Source of the DNA: Cristatella mucedo
Taxonomy: Eukaryota > Bryozoa > Phylactolaemata > Cristatellidae
Assembly (NCBI GenBank): GCA_009760855.2
Contig: WPIO01000050.1
Span: 912,501 to 976,500, forward strand
Direction of reading: 5' to 3'
Length of the DNA: 64,000 bases
A program made the position numbers and the translations under genes. Below are positions 1 through 10,400 of the stretch, piece after piece. Position 1 is the first letter of the stretch. Every line of letters starts with the position of its first letter. The notes beneath the pieces were generated by a model. The model ran no database searches and was not told the DNA's origin. It was given only the letters and a program-made list of their open reading frames with translations.

Positions 1-2139
1 CGGTCCTGATTGAGCTGATCCCATTAGTGTTTGTGACGGATTTTCAGCCTGCGCTTTTACTTGCACCTCCGGTTGGTAGCTGCTTAACGAAGGTTCCAGT
101 CAAAACCAGCGAAAGACCTGCTGAATTTTTGTTCGTTGATGAGACAAGAGGCAATTCATTGGCAAATCTTTTTAATTAACTAATTAAAAATGTTTATTTT
201 AAGAGTCAGATACCCTCGGTCTAAGGTGGGAGTTTCTTTGCTGTCGTTAGCTTGGGTCTGCTGCAGCAGCAACAGCAGCTTGCTTTGATTGCCTCTGCTG
301 CTGCTCTGTGGGGCAGGAAGCAGTGCGTCGTTTGAATTCTCACATCCAGACTGTCCGAGAGGGCTCTCACCTTGACCTGAGAATTGAATGACCGAACAGG
401 CACTTATGAGTTGTTTCGTTCTTTCGCGTGCTGTTGATGTCACCTCTGACCATGGTGTGGTTGTTGACATGTCGATATTGCCACTAATCATTTGACCACT
501 CTTCCCTGGACAGCATATGTAAAGGGCTTGGAAACAGATTAAGTTCTCTGGGGTGACATACAAATATAGTATTATTATTAAAATTACTATGTGCACACTT
601 GGACATTGTATCGCATCTTGATTTTCCTGATTTTAAAATTCTTCGCTTACCTTGCCTTGTGCTTGATGCAAGCTTAAAAGATCGTATGCATATAGACTTA
701 ATGCACACAGCACGCTACTGGTTTCTATAACTGCTTTTTCGCATAATCAATTGTTTATAAATCTCCAATGCTTCACTGCAATTGCTAACAAGACACAAAT
801 AGTTCTGTGGATGCTAATTCATGTATTGAGTTTATGTATGGAGAATGCTGCCACCATGACATTGACTTAGCACTTTCGGTCAGTGGCTGCCATTGTTGCA
901 TTGTTTTTTGGTTGAACAAGCACTGTACAAGTGACTGGCTCATCTGTTGCAATTTTGCATGCCGAAAACATTGAGAAGTCCAGGACAAATAATTTGCTTC
1001 CACTTTTCCAAAGTAAAAAATTTGTTCGTCCCCACATGTCTTTGTGTCGGGCATACTTTAAGTGGTATGTGCAAGGCGTTTGATGACAATCAATGTTTTC
1101 ATCTTCGTGAACCACGTGATGGCCATGCGAACCCACTGGAAGGGCTCTAGCAGTCCTGAATTATATCTCGGATCTGCCTCGGAGATCCTTGGTGGCTCAC
1201 GAGTTGGTCAGGCGCGCAGTAGCGATTTCGAGCTGCCGCCCGACTTTCCAAGGTGCTTGTTCGCTGCTTGTTCCCTTCAGAGCCTTGAGAGCGGCTGCTC
1301 GCCAAGCTGCTCGGCTCGGGCAAAGCGCCGTCTGTCGGCTGCTGCTGCTGCTCTCCATGCCGCGCCCTCTTCCTCTCTCGGCAGCAGATGCTTTGGCTTG
1401 GAGGCTTTGAGGTCGCGTTCAGCCTGCACCACCCTCACCCTCGTATAGCTCCTGTGCACGGCGCTCTCTCACGATGGAGTGCCAGCCGACCGCGGCTGCA
1501 TGCTGCACAAACGACCGCGCCATTGCAGGTGCAGCCGTCGGCTTGGCCGGTGTGCCGAGGCAATTGCTGCCTTGGTAGGTATCACGCTGCCTCAGTCCCT
1601 TCTATCGCAGCTTTCGTTTTCTGCTTCTGCATTCAACTCGGCTAGCAGCAGATCCGTTGGATAGAGCATGGGGGCGCCAGTGCTGTTCCGTTTTTGTTAG
1701 CTGTTTATTCCCCCCCCCATCGTGTTCATATAGTGTGACGCCGGCTGGCTGCCCACCCCCAAGCTTCCGCATTGGCATTGGCATGCAACCAACCAGCCCA
1801 CTCGGCTTTTGTGTCGCGTCGTCGTAGCTCCCTCTGGGGAGCCCTGACCCAGGCTGCCCTCGCAGGCGCTGGCACCATCTGTCAGCTGCTGAGCAGCAGC
1901 ACCGGAGTTTATCGGTGGTGATCCAAGAAGCATGCATTGGTGCTGTAAGTTCCGGTTATCTTGTCTCTCAGTGTGCTTCCTCTATGTAAATGGTCCATGT
2001 GTGTGTGTTATGCATGCTGGCACTGCATGTTATTGCAAACCATTTGATGTGCCTGATTTCATCACATATAAAGTGCTTAGACAGAGATTTACTTTGCTAT
2101 GTAAATGTCTTATTCTTATGATTATTATTATTGTGAGCT
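1..2139. other. No gene recognised; GC-rich patch
   Basis: Probably STIM intron. 1150-1640 is markedly GC-rich, with an ATG at 1474 and a possible donor (GCAG|GTGCAG) near 1527, but the short peptide lacks a signal sequence or EF-hand, so no exon is called. The rest shows no coding signal. Confidence 0.4.
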
Positions 2140-2206
2140 GTAGTAGTAGCAGCAGCAGCAGCAGTAGTAGTAGTACTAGCAGCATGAGTATTATTATTAT
2201 TATTTG
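2140..2206. repeat. AGC/AGT/ATT trinucleotide tract
   Basis: TAGTAGTAGCAGCAGCAGCA, TAGTAGTAGTA and ATTATTATTATTATT runs. Confidence 0.85.
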
Positions 2207-2562
2207 TCGTGGCACGGCTGAGGCTGCGCCTTCAGCGCCGCTCTGTCAGTCAGTGCTGTGTAGCTGCTGTTAGCCGTTGCCATGTTGTTCTGTTGAATGC
2301 GTAGAATACATCGAAATGCATCATCACAGCCGTTCACATGGAAAGCCAGCTACCGTGCGCTGTTCCTGACTGATCTGCCCATTCGATGTTCATTGAGCTC
2401 CACCACGGCTCCACGGTTGGCCAATGCTGACAGCTTTGCTTTTCCTGAGGCACGGATGGGTTTAGCCTCAGTCAGAGCAGTCTGGAGCAGGAGATAACAT
2501 TACAGCAAGTGCAGCAGCAGCAGCCTGGGCTGATGAAACCCACTTCTCGACTGACCAGGGAT

Positions 2563-2697
2563 TAAAATAACTCATTTGTTTTAGCACCCTAAGAGAACTT
2601 AATCTGTATTCTGATGCTTCACATATGCCAAGGGGCTGGAGCCCACTAACGGCCTTGGCCATTAAGTACCTTAACCACTGGGCCATACCAGATCTAG
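2563..2697 (-). mobile_element. SINE-B copy
   Basis: Inverted: AACTCATTTGTTTTAGCACC, CTAAGAGAACTTAATCTGTA, TGCTTCACATATGCCAAGGG, ACCTTAACCACTGGGCCATA. Confidence 0.72.
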
Positions 2698-2837
2698 AAT
2701 TTGCTCGAAGTAAGAACTACACTGCAGGCTAGACTCGTGATGCACTTTGAGGTGCTCGGGAATTGCAGAGCTTGACTCACTACAGGCTACCGTGCAGAGC
2801 CACAGCTGCAGCCCTTCGCTCGGGTTTCAGGGAAGAA

Positions 2838-2976
2838 GGCATCCCACACAGCATGCAGCATTAAGCCCTCACAGCAGGCAGCCTCCACAGCATGATCTCC
2901 CAGCCCTCACAGCATGCATCTCGAAGCCCTCACAGCATGCAGCCCTCACAGCATGCAGCCCTCACAGCATGCAGCC
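2838..2976. repeat. 16-bp minisatellite, left part
   Basis: Units of the type AGCCCTCACAGCATGC, imperfect at the left and nearly perfect at the right, broken by the SINE-A at 2977. Confidence 0.85.
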
Positions 2977-3141
2977 GTAATGGCTCACTAGGTAAGGTGG
3001 TTGCTTTTCACGACCTCGGTCCCGAGGTCGTGGGCTCGAATCCTGCGGTAGGCGATCCTTTATTGCCACAGCAAGCGGTGGGGATAGCTGTAAAGGCTCT
3101 TTGGTCGCTATACAAAAAGAGGCTGTTAAATCAGCTAGTAT
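2977..3141 (+). mobile_element. SINE-A copy inserted in a minisatellite
   Basis: A tRNA-like head with TGGCTCACTAGGTAAGGTGG (A-box-like), a self-complementary CGACCTCGGTCCCGAGGTCG, then GTGGGCTCGAATCCTGC (B-box-like). The body follows: GCAAGCGGTGGGGATAGCTG, GCTATACAAAAAGAGGCTGT, TAAATCAGCTA. Minisatellite units lie on both sides. Confidence 0.82.
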
Positions 3142-3272
3142 CTCGCAGCCCTCACAGCAGGCAGCCTTCGAGGCAGGTAGAGGGCTGCCTCCACAGCAGG
3201 CAGCCCTCTCGCAGCATGCATCTCGCAGCCTCCACAGCAGGTAGTCTTCGAGGCAGGTAGAAGGCTGCCAGA
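3142..3272. repeat. 16-bp minisatellite, right part
   Basis: Continuation of the CAGCCCTCACAGCAGG units after the SINE, with an interspersed CTTCGAGGCAGGTAG element occurring twice. Confidence 0.8.
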
Positions 3273-3485
3273 GCATAAGTAACCGTGACCACTGGACCTT
3301 GCTTGTGCCGACCCTAGTAGAGAGATGGTTTTTAGCTTCCTCTTTTTTTTTTAGACTTAGGCCGAGCCATGCGTGTAAGAGTTTGGCATTAAAGGCTTTT
3401 CCTCACGCAACCGGTGCTGTCATGTTAGGTAGCTGATGGAGCAGAAGCAAAGCTTATTTGTGGACCCCTCATCATTAAGCACTGG

Positions 3486-3645
3486 TTTGGCCTAGTGGTT
3501 AAGGTGGTTGCCGTTGGTTACCATGGTCGAGGTGAGTGCAATGGATGACCGAGGTAGTAGGCTTGAGGCCTGCTGCATATATGAAGCTCCTTAGTAGAGA
3601 TTAAGTTCTCTTATGGTGCTATGCAAATGAATTATATTTACATTT
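3486..3645 (+). mobile_element. SINE-B copy (tRNA head, LINE-X-like tail)
   Basis: GGCCTAGTGGTTAAGGTGGT is a classic tRNA A-box region and GTAGGCTTGAGGCCTGC the B-box region. The 3' end, GAAGCTCCTTAGTAGAGATT then AAGTTCTCTTATGGTGCTAT, is a degenerate form of the LINE-X 3' hairpin. Confidence 0.78.
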
Positions 3646-3707
3646 ATCAATATTACCATTGCCTGCAGTCTGCTGGAGCATCACGTGTGGGGGCTGATCT
3701 AATGATT

Positions 3708-3862
3708 TTGATATATAAATATGATTCATTTGTATAGCACCCCAAGAGAACTAAATCTCTATTCAGGCGCTTCACATATGCCTCAGGGCTCGAGTCCACG
3801 ACCTCAGCCAGACCTTAGTCGGGGCAAGCACCTTACCCACTGGACCAACCCAGCTCGGCTAT
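3708..3862 (-). mobile_element. SINE-B copy
   Basis: Inverted: TTCATTTGTATAGCACCCCA, AGAGAACTAAATCTCTATTC, AGGCGCTTCACATATGCC, GGGCTCGAGTCCACGACCTC, CTTACCCACTGGACCAACCC. It faces the 3486 copy tail to tail. Confidence 0.8.
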
Positions 3863-4342
3863 GATTGATGGTTGGAGATATTGATGGTTGGAGATTAATG
3901 GATGGAGATTGATGGATGGAGATAGAGCAGGCACTTGGCAGGAACTAAGTAGGCCTGTCGTCGACAGCTAATGTAACCTGGCATTGCCCATAGCAATCAA
4001 AGCTGGCTCCAAAAGCAGTCTGGTGAATGAAGTCAGACGGTCGAGTGCACATGATTGGCCAGCACTTGCCAGGAGAAACCGTCCTTGTGCAGGAAGCTGC
4101 AAGACAGCTTGTGTGCTTCAAGAGATTGACCATTAACATTGAAGGCAAACTTCGGGGATCCCAAGCCACCTGCTGCCAAGTCGTGTGCTGACGACAACTG
4201 CACCTGCTTTCGAGATAGCCACACAGGCAGGCTGAGCTTTGTCAGATCGTCGCCCCTTGCATCACAACCGTTTCGTTTCACCCTGCAGTCTGCTGCTCGT
4301 GGCTGATGTGGAATGGCGACATTTTGCTTTTTCCTTTCCTAG
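3863..4342. other. STIM intron, unexplained minus-strand frames
   Basis: A short ATTGATGGATGGAGAT-type repeat at 3865-3925, then two overlapping minus-strand frames (3945-4281) with no recognised domain. I treat it as intron. Confidence 0.4.
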
Positions 4343-4454
4343 TTCACAACTGGACCGTCGATCAAGTTGTAACGTGGCTTTCGAATGACGTCGATATGCC
4401 TCTGCTCGTGGAGACGTTTCGGTTTCACAACGTCGATGGCGCTGCTCTCCCGAG
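4343..4454 (+). CDS. STIM: STIM exon: first half of SAM domain
   Basis: This 112-bp exon enters in phase 1 after a polypyrimidine tract and CCTAG, and leaves in phase 2 before GTTAGC. It encodes [10 protein letters not shown]...[14 protein letters not shown], which aligns without gaps to the luminal SAM domain of vertebrate STIM1 beginning VYNWTVDEVV. The Asn-Trp-Thr N-glycosylation sequon at the SAM start is kept. In known STIMs the SAM domain packs against the EF-hands and drives luminal oligomerisation. The border just before the SAM motif matches my memory of the vertebrate exon boundary. Confidence 0.95.
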
Positions 4455-7400
4455 GTTAGCTTTTAGGCTTCACATCATTGTGAGACATGCTCATCTCGAT
4501 CGTACATCGACGGTGTCTATTTTGTGCGCGCGCTGCCTGGCGTCTCTGGTCCCCAATGGATCTGCCAAGTGAATTCCGATCCTTATATTTGTGTGCCCGT
4601 TGTCGTCTCAGTCGACTTGACAACAATGAAACCTGTCAGGCTTTGCCCCATCTGCTTGCATGCGAGCCACTTCCAAGCTGGGTTGTCTCAGAACTGGCCT
4701 GGTGGTTCATGTGGGCATATCGATGGGCATCGTGGGCATGTATTGTTCACGTCAGTGAGTTTCCATGATTCTGCTTGCCGGCTTGAATTTCGGTGCAAGT
4801 TCCATTCCCAAATGAACAAGGCGATGCAGTGAGGTGATCAGCCTGACCACCCAGTTCAGCTGCCTCTGCCAACGATTAGTGATCCTCTTTTGTCTGTCCG
4901 ACTGGTCATACTGGGCGATTAATGTAGGCTGTGCCTACTAGTTCAGGCTTGTCAGTACAAAATGCCTAGTATTCATCCACTTTAGAGTGCTAATGACCAG
5001 TCAAACTAGTTGAAGCTTCTGACTGCTCCCCCTGCAACTCGGACAAAGGTAGCTGAATGTATCTGATGCCCGGGCTTTCTTCCAGATTGCACCTTGCTTG
5101 AGCCAACTATAGCCCATCGGTGCAAAGCTTTGGATGCTTGGATAGTTGCAATGAGTGCGAACCCAGTGACTGCCCAGCTGGATCGACCCGACTGACTCCT
5201 GGATTGCTGGCCTTGTCCCCTTCTGCTCCTGCCCGCCCGCCCCACCCCCTCATAATTTGCCACTGCAGGCAAGGTCAGTTCTAACTGCCGTGCTTTTCCT
5301 TTGGTAGGCCAATGCCAGGCTATGCAGCATCACTCTCTGCAGCTTGCGTTTAGCTGCAGGTCATTGCTTCTGCTGCTGTTGCTTATTATTGTAGGCATAA
5401 CGCACTTACTTCTAGCCGATGTCTCGTGCACATTCTGCTGGTTAGAGTAGGGGTCGAGTGGCATTGGCATGGATAGTCTGATTACTTGCCGATCCAAATG
5501 TTCGGCACTGAAGAGCGTTAGGCATTTTGTCGGCCCTTGAGCATGCTCTACCGGAGTGTGCTGCTGCTGCTGCAGAATTCCTTGGCAGAGCCAGCGCCTA
5601 ACTCGATCAGAAAATGGATTGCTCTCCTTTGTTGCTTGCTCTGCTTTGGCTGCTGCTGCTGAATAATCCTGGGAAGTCTCGGCCCAATGTGGGCTTCACC
5701 TGACGTAGGCTGGAGTTTTGGGATAGGGCATCATTTGTAACAAAACTGTTAATAATCAGGCTGCCTGTCAAAACTTTGAACCTGCTGCTAACGTTGATGG
5801 CTTAGACCGGTGAGTGACCAGACTTCTTTTTGCTGTTCGTCTGTTCGTAAATGTGCTTGCAGGACACTCCAGACTTATTTTTGAGAAGTTTACTGTATTC
5901 TGACTTCATTAAAATGTGTGCATGATCCCGTTGAGAATACCCTGCGCAGCTTTTCACAGAGTTTATAGTGATTCAAAAGAACCTTGTTTAATTAAGGACA
6001 GAAGAGCCGTACTGCCTGTCACCACCGATTACAGTAGGCAGCAAAGGATTGCCCATTGCAGGACTCGAACCTATGACCTTTTTCGTGTTCAGTGAGTTCC
6101 TTAAACCTTGGGCCAAGACCAGAGGCAGCATAGCAGTGGTAGTACTCCGTGCTGCATCGGAGTTTGCAGGCTCTTTGGGAAGGGATTTGACACCGTGGCT
6201 GGGTACATAACTGGCAAGTGGGCCTCTGGGTCCTGCATTTATTTGGAAAAGCACAGGTGCAGGCCTCTGTGTATGTGTATATTCAACTCCACAAAACTAC
6301 ACAGACAGAGGTGAGTGCTACGTTGGAGAGTTTTCTCTAGGACACTCAAGGCCTAAGCAGCTCTCTGTGCGCACGCATTTCGTGGCCAGCAGATTTAATC
6401 TCATGCAAGTGAGAGAAAGTAGAACGTATAATTGTTTCAGATGGACAGTCAAGGAAGTGAGTAGCACGGAAGTAGTGGCACGGGACTGCCAGACGTTATG
6501 TGACACAGGGGGGGGGAGCAGTAGAGAAGATGTCGGTGTCTGAACATTGTAGAAGTGAATTCCAGTCTAGGACTGCAGATCGAAAGCACATCTCCTCAAC
6601 GATCTTGAAATGAAATGATGGAGCAGCTAATTTACTGCACCGACTGGACCACATTGTAGGAGGAGGAGGAGGCTGAAACCAGTGCAGCAGGTCTGCCTAA
6701 TATGAGTGACCCAAGCCGTTCATTGCAGGCCTTGTGGATCTTCGTGCGAACTTCGCTGGGCTTCTCTGTGTGTGTGTGCATCTCATACTGGAAGCCACCC
6801 CTACACCTGGAACGAAGGCGACACGTGGCTGAATTTCTCGGATTTATTTAGCCTCCCTTTTGCACACATTTACAACCAACTGTAGAGGCTTTATCGAATA
6901 ATAGTCGTCCAGTCTCGACCGAATGACTAACAAGATTTTAGCCTCTGCTGTAAGTAATAATAGTAATAATATTAATAATAATAATAATAAAAATAATGCC
7001 ACAAGTATAGCATTCTAATTAACTAATATATTTCTAGGCACTTTATGTATGCTGTAAAGAAAGCATGTAAATTGGCCAAGGGACCGGCAAAATCATAAAA
7101 TCAGCACTGCAACTCACTAGTCGTCGTTTTCACGTATGTGTCACTGCGCGCGCTCCCCAAGGAAACCAGATTGTATGCATCGGCAGTAAGGACTATAGCC
7201 AAGAAGTTTTGATTCTGCAACAAGCCGTCCACAAAGCCTTACCGTGGGTCTAAGCAGATAATAATAATAATAATGTACTTGATAAAGCGCCCTCAGAGAA
7301 CTTAATCTCTTTCTAGGCGCTTTACATTTGCTGCAAAGGGAAAACTTGCATTGCTTGCTGAGGCACTTTTTCGTGCCGTCATGCCTTCAGCTATGACAGG

Positions 7401-10400
7401 AAATGGCTTTCCCTTGACTACTCGGCCAACGTAGCCAGTAGAGGAGCAGGATCCTCAATTGCTCTCCTGACTCTGCTATGCTTCCCACTTTCTCTTTGTT
7501 GCGTGAGACGAAGTCTGTTGGCTACCGAATGCGTACCGAAAGCCGCTTAGGCTGTGAGTGCACTATAGAAAACTCTCCTGCGTAACACCCACATAGTCTT
7601 TATGACTTTGTGGAGTTATATATTGAGATACATTACATTACAAGACGAGCTGACCGTGTAAACTTCCTGCAAAAATTATCAAGAAAAAAGTGACCGTGTC
7701 CATTCGGCATGAGAATTGCAGCTCGAGGCCCTTGTGAGGAAGTTGACTCCATGTTTGGGCCGGCATCGAGTACTTAGAAAACCAAGCATCGTCTTGTTCG
7801 AGCTATAGGACGTAGTCACGTGCACTAATGAGGCATATTGTCACGTGACCACATTGGCCTGCAAGGCATCAGGGCTGTCCTGCAGTTGCACTAGATAAGG
7901 TGACACTACCTGTCCCAGTCAGCTTGCTTACTTTTTTTTCTATTATTTCTGCCTCTGTGCTTATGCTGTTCGTTGCAACAGTGCCTTGGCGGCCTCACTG
8001 CCACTAAGCTGCCATCTGTGCAGGCTTGCCGTCAATCACCTGAACTTCGTCGCATCAGTGCTGGGCATCAAGAGCGTCGTCAGTCGCCAGAAGCTGTCCT
8101 TGAAGGCCATGGACGTCGTCCTGTTCGGTTCGCCAAGGCGTAAGTACAGGCCATGTTCAGTGATCCCCAATCTTGCAATGTCATGCAAGCAGGAGCAGCC
8201 TTAGCGATAGACCCGCTCCGCCACGTTATCGTGCTGCTGCCACTTTGAGTTGTGCATCCTACTAACTACGCCGGAGCGGAGCAGTGGCTGAAGAAGCGAT
8301 AGAAGGCAAGTGCGTTAGCTACCGACTGTTTACTGAAAGCCGCTTGGGCTGTGAGTTCACTGCAGAGAACTCTTTGTGGCGATACATTACAGTATATTGC
8401 ATTACATTTCATCGGCAAAAGGGAGAGCATGAAATTGTGAAAAGAAGAAGACCAAGCAAGTTGTCCTGAGGTACTCCATACTTCAGCCGTTCTTAGAATG
8501 ATCTTTGCCCATTCACTCAGGTGTCTTCCACTGAGGTCGGAACGAAACCATTGCACTGCAGTACCAGTGATGCCCAGACGAGATGAGAGGCGCTCGAGAA
8601 GGACTTGGTGAGCAATAGTATCAGATGCTGCCAAAAGATCAAGTAAAACAATCAGAGTGACTTTACCTATGTCTGCTTTCCTGAGAATGTCAAGAGAGTT
8701 TATCCCTAAGGTAGCAGCATTCCCACTGAACTCCTGGCCCTCAGTAACATCCCCACAGGACTTGCAACAGCACACAAGCAACACCAGACCAAGAAAACTT
8801 GAGGAACTTCTGCCTAGTCTCCCTTCTGTCATTCCTATCAAAGACAATGGAACGAGTTGTGGCAGACCAGCTGAACTTATATTTTGAAACTTTTAACCTA
8901 GAAAGTAAGTTTCTTTCTAGTTTTAGAGCTAGTCACTCCACAGAATCAGCATTGCTTAGGGTGTATAATGACCTCCTTAAGAATGCATGCTTAGGTAAAG
9001 TCTTTCTGGTTGTTTTTTTATCTTTATACCGTTTTGAAACTGTTGATCAAGTCCATCGCGTACCCCTCACAACTCGCCCGGGCATTACTGGCACTGTACT
9101 GCTATGTTTTATTTCTCATCTCAGTAGGGGACTTAAGAGTATTGATGTAAAAGGGCAACGATCGTCCAAGGAATCACTAAAGTACAGGGTACCTCTTTCT
9201 GCTAAATAGCATTGCTAAAATTCGGGCTTGCATAGATATAATAATAATAATAATTCACTTGATAAAGCGCCCTCAGAGAACTTAATCTCTCTCTAGGCGC
9301 TTTACATTTGCTGTAAAGTGAAATGCAATTAAATGGTAAGTAAAATCATGCTTGAAAAAACAAACGAAAGGAATAATATGGTTAGGGGTGACATGCACAG
9401 GGTCATCATGCAAATGTGGTTAGTGGCAGCATGCAGATAGGGATACCACATTTAAGTTGGTCTGTGCATTTTGACATTCAGTCTCGACTCCTGGAACTTC
9501 TGTAACTGCTTGTCGGTCTACCGGCCTGTGCTCTCGGGCGCTTACAGCTGATGCGAAACGCTGCAGCTAAGCTTGTCTGTCGTGAGTGTCGCAGTTGCCG
9601 CATCACACCACTTCTCGTCGCCCTGCACTGGCTACCAGTCAAGAAAATCATCAACTCCAAGGTTTTTTCGCTCACTTTTATGTCCCTTCATTCTTTGGCT
9701 CCAGCCTACCTATCAGATCTACTCCCCGTCAGGCTAAGCATCATACCACTTGCTTTTCGGAATCTAATCGTTTGCCTATACCTCGTAGGAACCTCAAATC
9801 CTTTGGAGACCGTGCATTTAGTTCGTATGCTCCCAAAGCCCGGAACTTCGTCCCGACTTGCGTCACGGCATGCCCTGACTTGACCACATTTAAAAAGAAA
9901 CTTGAAACGTATTTATTTATCACAGCTTTTAGTGTGCCCCTGTGATTCGTCCTTTATGTACTTATGCATGCTGACACTGTTGTATGGTACCACTAACCAT
10001 TGTATGTCACCCCTAGCCATGTTAAGCTTGCTGTCATTGAGCATGCTACCACTAACCGTTCGATTGTGCTTCCTTGGCAGCACATGTTAAGTGCCTGGAG
10101 AGAGATTGAGTTCTCTGAGGGTGCTATATCAGATGTATTATAATTATGACTATTATTAATCCTCAGGGTTCTGATGCTTGATGTGCTTCTCGTCTTAATT
10201 TATTCCCCCTCTTGCCTATGTGATGTCCCAGACTTTTAGTTTGCTTGTAAACATAAGGCCTGGTCAAGAGTTTCAATTTAGTTCGTGAAACGACCAGATG
10301 ACTAGAATCTGGGGTGAGAAGTTAGTGTGAGAGCACACTGAAAGAGTGAGATACATTGTTGGACAGGTGGGCTACAGCCAGTGATTGAAAGTATGGTCGT

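Larger units (their letters stand above)
4455..7257. other. STIM intron between SAM exons, left part
   Basis: Unique-looking sequence with scattered CTGCTG runs (5555, 5650). Beyond the SINE-A at 6001 and LINE-Y at 6295 nothing is recognised. Confidence 0.5.

Noticed and set aside
1474..1527. ATG and donor as the first STIM exon
   Set aside because: The encoded peptide lacks a hydrophobic signal sequence, and no EF-hand exon follows before 4343.
2977..3060. tRNA genes at SINE heads
   Set aside because: A/B-box-like motifs are present but there is no tRNA cloverleaf with acceptor stem; each is followed by the SINE body.
8266..8847. 193-codon minus frame as a host gene
   Set aside because: Its only recognisable part is LINE reverse transcriptase.
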